Assembly (NCBI GenBank): GCA_017399945.1
Contig: JAFQAQ010000017.1
Coordinates: 1-64,000 of the forward strand
DNA: 64,000 bases
Source: Clostridia bacterium
GTDB taxonomy: Bacteria > Bacillota > Clostridia > Christensenellales > Borkfalkiaceae
Reading direction: 5' to 3'
Notes under the pieces: generated by a model
Databases searched by the model: none
What the model was told of the DNA's origin: nothing
The model's input: only the letters and a program-made list of their open reading frames with translations
Shown: one piece after another, positions 60,835-64,000 of the stretch
How positions within the stretch are numbered: the stretch's first letter is position 1
Layout: each line of letters opens with the position of its first letter
Position numbers and translations under genes: made by a program

Positions 60835-62694
60835 CTATTTCACCTCCTTTTTATCTTGTTCGATTTTGTTTTGAGAGTAATATAATTCTTGATAAATGCT
60901 ACTACTTTGCATAAGTTCGTCATGATTACCGATATTAACGATTTTGCCGTTATTTAAAACGATAATTTTATCGGCGTCTTGTACCGAAGCGATTCGTTGC
61001 GCGATAATAATTTTAGTCGTTTGGGAAATATAGTTTTTAAAACCTTGTCTAATAAGAGCATCGGTTTTGGTGTCGACTGCGCTAGTGGAATCGTCTAAAA
61101 TAAGAATTTTTGGTTTTTTAAGCAAAGCTCTTGCAATACAAAGTCTTTGTTTTTGTCCACCGGAAACGTTTACGCCTCCTTGCTCGATATAAGTGTCGTA
61201 TTTTTGTGGGAAAGATTGAATAAACTCGTCTGCTTGTGCAAGTTTACAAGCTTCGACTATTTGCTCGTCGGTAGCGTTTTTATCGCCCCAACGCATGTTT
61301 TCTTTAATAGTACCGGAGAAGAGAACGTTTTTTTGTAAAACCATTGCCACCGAGTTTCTTAAAACTTCAAGGTCGTATTCCTTAACGTTAACTCCACCGA
61401 CTAGCACGTCGCCACAAGAAACGTCGTATAATCTTGGAATAAGACCGACAAGCGAAGTCTTACCCGAGCCGGTTGAACCTATTATTCCGACCGTTTCACC
61501 GGAATTGATTTTTATATTGATTTCTGAAAGTGCGTCTTTTTCAGCAGTTTTCGAGTATCTAAAACAAACGTTGCTAAACTCGATGCTACCGTCTTTAACT
61601 TGTGTTACGGGATTTTCAGGGGAGGTAATGGTGCTTTCTTCCGAAAGAACTTCTCCAATACGTTTTGCAGAAGCCGCGCTCATAGTAAGCGTTACCATAA
61701 TCATTGAAACCATCATCAAACTCATTAGAATTTGGAAGGAATACGACATAAAAGTATTTAGTTGAGTATATTGAAAAAGCGTGTTGTTAGAATTAATTAT
61801 AAGTATGGACCCAACTACGTAAATACAAATTAAACCAGTGTATATACAAAAGTTCATTAAAGGCCCGTTAAGAGCAACAAGTTTTTCAGCCTTTGTAAAA
61901 TTATCTCTAACGCTAGCTGAAGCTTTGTCGAACTTTTCCTTTTCATAATCTTCTCTAACGTATGATTTAACAACTCTCATACCACGAATATTTTCTTCAA
62001 CCGATTCGTTGAGCGCGTCGTATTTGGGGAAGATTTTGTTAAATAACGGAACTGCCTTAGTTAAGATAAGAATAAGGCCGGTCACTAGTAATGGGGTGGT
62101 TAAAAGGAATATAAGCGCCATTTTTGAATTGATACTAAACGCCATGGTTAAGGAAAAAATCAACATTAAAGGCGCTCTTATAGCAGTTCTTATAATCATC
62201 ATATAAGACATTTCAATATTAGTAACGTCGGTAGTAAGACGCGTTACTAAACTAGAAGTAGAAAACTTGTCTATATTAGCAAAGGAAAAACCTTGGATTT
62301 TGTAATACAAATCCTTTCTTAAATTCTTTGCAAAACCACTAGAAGCCTTTGCGCAATATCTTCCGGCAATAGCTCCGCAAGTAAGGGATATTACTGCAAG
62401 AAGAATAAAAACAAGTCCAAATTGCAATATGATTAAAAGCATGTTGGGTTGATTACCGTGTGATAAAAAATCAACTATTTTAACAACTAATGGATCGGCG
62501 TTAACCCCACTACCTGAAACGTAATCGATAACGCCTACAAGCAAACTCATTATCCAAGGAATAAGACATTCTACGATAACTTCTAGCAATACGAAGATAG
62601 GACATAATATAGAGGGCTTTTTGTACTCACGAATAGCGCCGACTATGCGTTTGAAGTTAGAAGGTTTTTTTATACTAGCAGTTTTATTATTCAT
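60835..62694 (-). CDS. ABC multidrug exporter half, degenerate-site subunit
   Basis: A 619-residue half-transporter (start ATG 62694, SD AAAGGAG; an upstream open extension begins at 62724). Six helices cover about 25-340. The ATPase has Walker A GIIGSTGSGKTS, signature VSGGQKQR and Walker B ILILDDSTSAVD: Asp replaces the catalytic Glu, as in the degenerate site of TM287/BmrC-type subunits (known). With the neighbouring subunit it forms an asymmetric heterodimer that exports drugs or lipids. It overlaps tetR by 8 nt. Confidence 0.94.
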   Translation of the reverse strand: MNNKTASIKKPSNFKRIVGAIREYKKPSILCPIFVLLEVIVECLIPWIMSLLVGVIDYVSGSGVNADPLVVKIVDFLSHGNQPNMLLIILQFGLVFILLAVISLTCGAIAGRYCAKASSGFAKNLRKDLYYKIQGFSFANIDKFSTSSLVTRLTTDVTNIEMSYMMIIRTAIRAPLMLIFSLTMAFSINSKMALIFLLTTPLLVTGLILILTKAVPLFNKIFPKYDALNESVEENIRGMRVVKSYVREDYEKEKFDKASASVRDNFTKAEKLVALNGPLMNFCIYTGLICIYVVGSILIINSNNTLFQYTQLNTFMSYSFQILMSLMMVSMIMVTLTMSAASAKRIGEVLSEESTITSPENPVTQVKDGSIEFSNVCFRYSKTAEKDALSEINIKINSGETVGIIGSTGSGKTSLVGLIPRLYDVSCGDVLVGGVNVKEYDLEVLRNSVAMVLQKNVLFSGTIKENMRWGDKNATDEQIVEACKLAQADEFIQSFPQKYDTYIEQGGVNVSGGQKQRLCIARALLKKPKILILDDSTSAVDTKTDALIRQGFKNYISQTTKIIIAQRIASVQDADKIIVLNNGKIVNIGNHDELMQSSSIYQELYYSQNKIEQDKKEVK

Positions 62695-63325
62695 TATCGG
62701 CTCCTTTGAAAAATATATCGGCAACGAAATCTGCGTTTGGCAGTTTCATTTTGTTTTGTATGTGTTTTGGTGCGATGGCGTAGCCTAATGAAGCGCCTTG
62801 TATAATAGATACGAACATTTCGGCACACTCAACGGCAGAGTAGTTGGTGGTTATTTGACCTGCGTCAATACCAGATTGAAAGAAATCAACTATATAAGAA
62901 AAAAACGGTTTTTTTGCTTTACAATCTTGATTTTTTGGCAGTGTAGAACTATTTTCCTTTCTATGAAAACATTGTGTTACGAAAAAATAAAAATAATAAC
63001 TTGCATTCTCGTCGTGTTTAATATCGTGAAAAATCTGTTCTGTAATAATCTTAATTTTATTTCTAAAACAAGGTTCGCTATCAACTTTTGCCTTGGTTTC
63101 TTCTTGAAGTAAGGCTTTTTTTGCGTTCATAACTTCTTCAAAAAGCTTCTTTTTGGTGGGGAAGTAATGGTAGAATAACCCGTGACTACATTTTGCCTTT
63201 TTGGTTATATCGTCAACCTTAGTGCCTTCGTATCCTTTTTCGCAAAAAGTGGTAAGAGCACAATGTATAATACGTTGTTTTCGACTTTGTTTTATAGAGT
63301 CTAATTGTTGTTTTGTTTTAGGCAT
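62687..63325 (-). CDS. TetR-family repressor of the ABC exporter
   Basis: A 212-residue regulator. The N-terminal TetR DNA-binding domain is RIIHCALTTFCEKGYEGTKVDDITKKAKCSHGLFYHYFPTKKKLFEEV (about 18-66). The C-terminal region is helical and likely binds the drug ligand. The gene leads the exporter operon and overlaps the first ABC gene by 8 nt. An 18-bp palindrome lies over its transcription start, so autorepression and control of the exporter are inferred. SD AAGGAG. Confidence 0.94.
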   Translation of the reverse strand: MPKTKQQLDSIKQSRKQRIIHCALTTFCEKGYEGTKVDDITKKAKCSHGLFYHYFPTKKKLFEEVMNAKKALLQEETKAKVDSEPCFRNKIKIITEQIFHDIKHDENASYYFYFFVTQCFHRKENSSTLPKNQDCKAKKPFFSYIVDFFQSGIDAGQITTNYSAVECAEMFVSIIQGASLGYAIAPKHIQNKMKLPNADFVADIFFKGADNE

Positions 63326-63339
63326 AAAACTCCTTTTTG

Positions 63340-63357
63340 ATTGACAAAAAAGTCAAT
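63340..63357. promoter_or_regulatory. TetR operator
   Basis: ATTGAC-AAAAAA-GTCAAT, a perfect 6-6-6 palindrome, lies just downstream of the -10 box where the transcript of tetR should begin. Confidence 0.7.
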
Positions 63358-63365
63358 ACTACATT

Positions 63366-63394
63366 ATTATAAAATAACCTAATAATATTGTCAA
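63366..63394 (-). promoter_or_regulatory. Promoter of tetR-ABC exporter operon
   Basis: On the minus strand, TTGACA (63394-63389), 17 bp, TATAAT (63371-63366): perfect consensus. Confidence 0.88.
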
Positions 63395-63494
63395 ATATTT
63401 TGTCCCGATTTTTCAACTAATATCAAGGTTTTTTAAAGACAATTAAAAGGGTTGTTCTTCTTCAAAATACGACATGGAATATATAAATATGCGT

Positions 63495-63523
63495 TTGACA
63501 ATAACTAATTATTGTTGTATAAT
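63495..63523 (+). promoter_or_regulatory. Promoter of metK with an internal palindrome
   Basis: TTGACA (63495-63500), 17 bp, TATAAT (63518-63523). The palindrome ACAATAA-CTAA-TTATTGT (63498-63515) fills the spacer and could be an operator. The leader is ~35 nt, so there is no SAM riboswitch. Confidence 0.8.
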
Positions 63524-63562
63524 AACTTAGAATGCGAAATTATGTTTACAAAGGAAACGAAA

Positions 63563-64000
63563 ATGAAGTATTTTTTTACTAGTGAAAGTGTTACCTGTGG
63601 TCATCCAGATAAAGTAAGCGATCAAATTTCAGATGCTATATTAGACGCTTATTTAAGTCAAGATGCTTTTTCGAGAGTTGCTTGCGAAGTCAGTGTTTGT
63701 AAGGACTTCGTTTTAGTTATGGGCGAAATAACCTCAAAAGCAAACGTTGACGTAAAGGCTATCGTTCGCAAAGTAATTAGTGATATAGGATATACCGAAA
63801 AGGGTATTGGTTTCGATAGTGAAACGGTTAATATAGACGTAAGGTTAAATACTCAAAGTCCCGATATAGCAATGGGTGTTGACAATTCTATGGAGTCAAA
63901 AATAGGTGGTGACGTTTTTGATAAGACGGGTGCTGGCGACCAAGGTATTATGTTTGGTTATGCTTGTACTGAAACCGAGGAACTTATGCCACTTCCCATA
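63563..64000 (+). CDS. metK: S-adenosylmethionine synthetase, 5' part (runs off the window)
   Basis: The first 146 codons are present; the rest lies beyond 64000. [24 protein letters not shown] is the methionine/ATP-binding N-terminal signature (HPDK). [18 protein letters not shown] and [21 protein letters not shown] follow, with the conserved GAGDQG ATP-binding motif. It makes SAM, the methyl donor used by the methyltransferase and radical SAM proteins in this window. AAAGGA SD precedes ATG 63563. Confidence 0.95.
   Translation, partial: MKYFFTSESVTCGHPDKVSDQISDAILDAYLSQDAFSRVACEVSVCKDFVLVMGEITSKANVDVKAIVRKVISDIGYTEKGIGFDSETVNIDVRLNTQSPDIAMGVDNSMESKIGGDVFDKTGAGDQGIMFGYACTETEELMPLPI

Noticed and set aside
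1-64000. CRISPR array or rRNA genes
   Set aside because: No regularly spaced short repeats and no rRNA-like sequence were seen.

Overview
The window reads as a low-GC chromosomal segment of an uncultured Clostridia-type Firmicute (inference). The support is syntenic blocks known from that group (rplU-rpmA; recJ-rsh-MBL-hemZ; rpsO-pnp-ylxY-M16 peptidase; murB-PHP-whiA-dnaE-pfkA), a long Firmicute-type SRP RNA, an N-terminally extended L27, sigma-A promoters with very regular 17-bp spacers, and Shine-Dalgarno (SD) starts. Species cannot be assigned from the sequence alone.

Layout. 1-3760: edge of a structured RNA, an Amidase_6 protein, and a polar amino-acid ABC importer whose binding protein looks circularly permuted. 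3839-7360: rplU/rpmA with leader, ogg, and the NifU-like/GGGtGRT pair. 7374-12717: accessory stretch. It has a PHP/glycosidase-like operon, then a 2-kb element (XRE repressor, two unknown ORFs) flanked by two degenerate copies of the 3' end of the GGGtGRT gene plus a terminator. 12760-20240: carbohydrate region with a GH32 fructosidase, an aldose epimerase, AraC, and an operon of PIG-L deacetylase, NagB-like protein, polyol-phosphate dehydrogenase and PfkB kinase. 20246-22581: split chromate transporter and an SPFH/zinc-ribbon protein. 22660-23128: tRNA-Gly(CCC) and SRP RNA, convergent. 23169-29331: ileS (type 2) with rRNA-modification genes, a DUF1858 protein and a zinc-ribbon membrane protein. 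29402-31757: divergent SecD/SecF. 31764-38143: recJ, rsh, MBL hydrolase, hemZ. 38186-42893: rpsO, pnp, ylxY, M16 peptidase. 42923-50150: binding-protein-like ORF, murB, PHP, whiA, dnaE. 50241-52476: ATP- and PPi-type phosphofructokinases. 52575-57968: XRE-cupin regulator and potABCD. 57977-63394 (minus strand): radical SAM protein, heterodimeric ABC exporter and its TetR. 63495-64000: promoter and 5' part of metK.

How parts work together: nutrient uptake (amino acids, polyamines) and sugar catabolism sit among housekeeping translation, RNA-decay, stringent-response and replication genes. The most unusual items are the permuted binding protein, the repeat-bounded XRE element with a repressor-like switch, several genes whose start codon lies exactly where transcription should begin (leaderless mRNAs), and a possible undescribed amino-sugar-derivative pathway. 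No CRISPR array, rRNA, integrase or transposase was seen.
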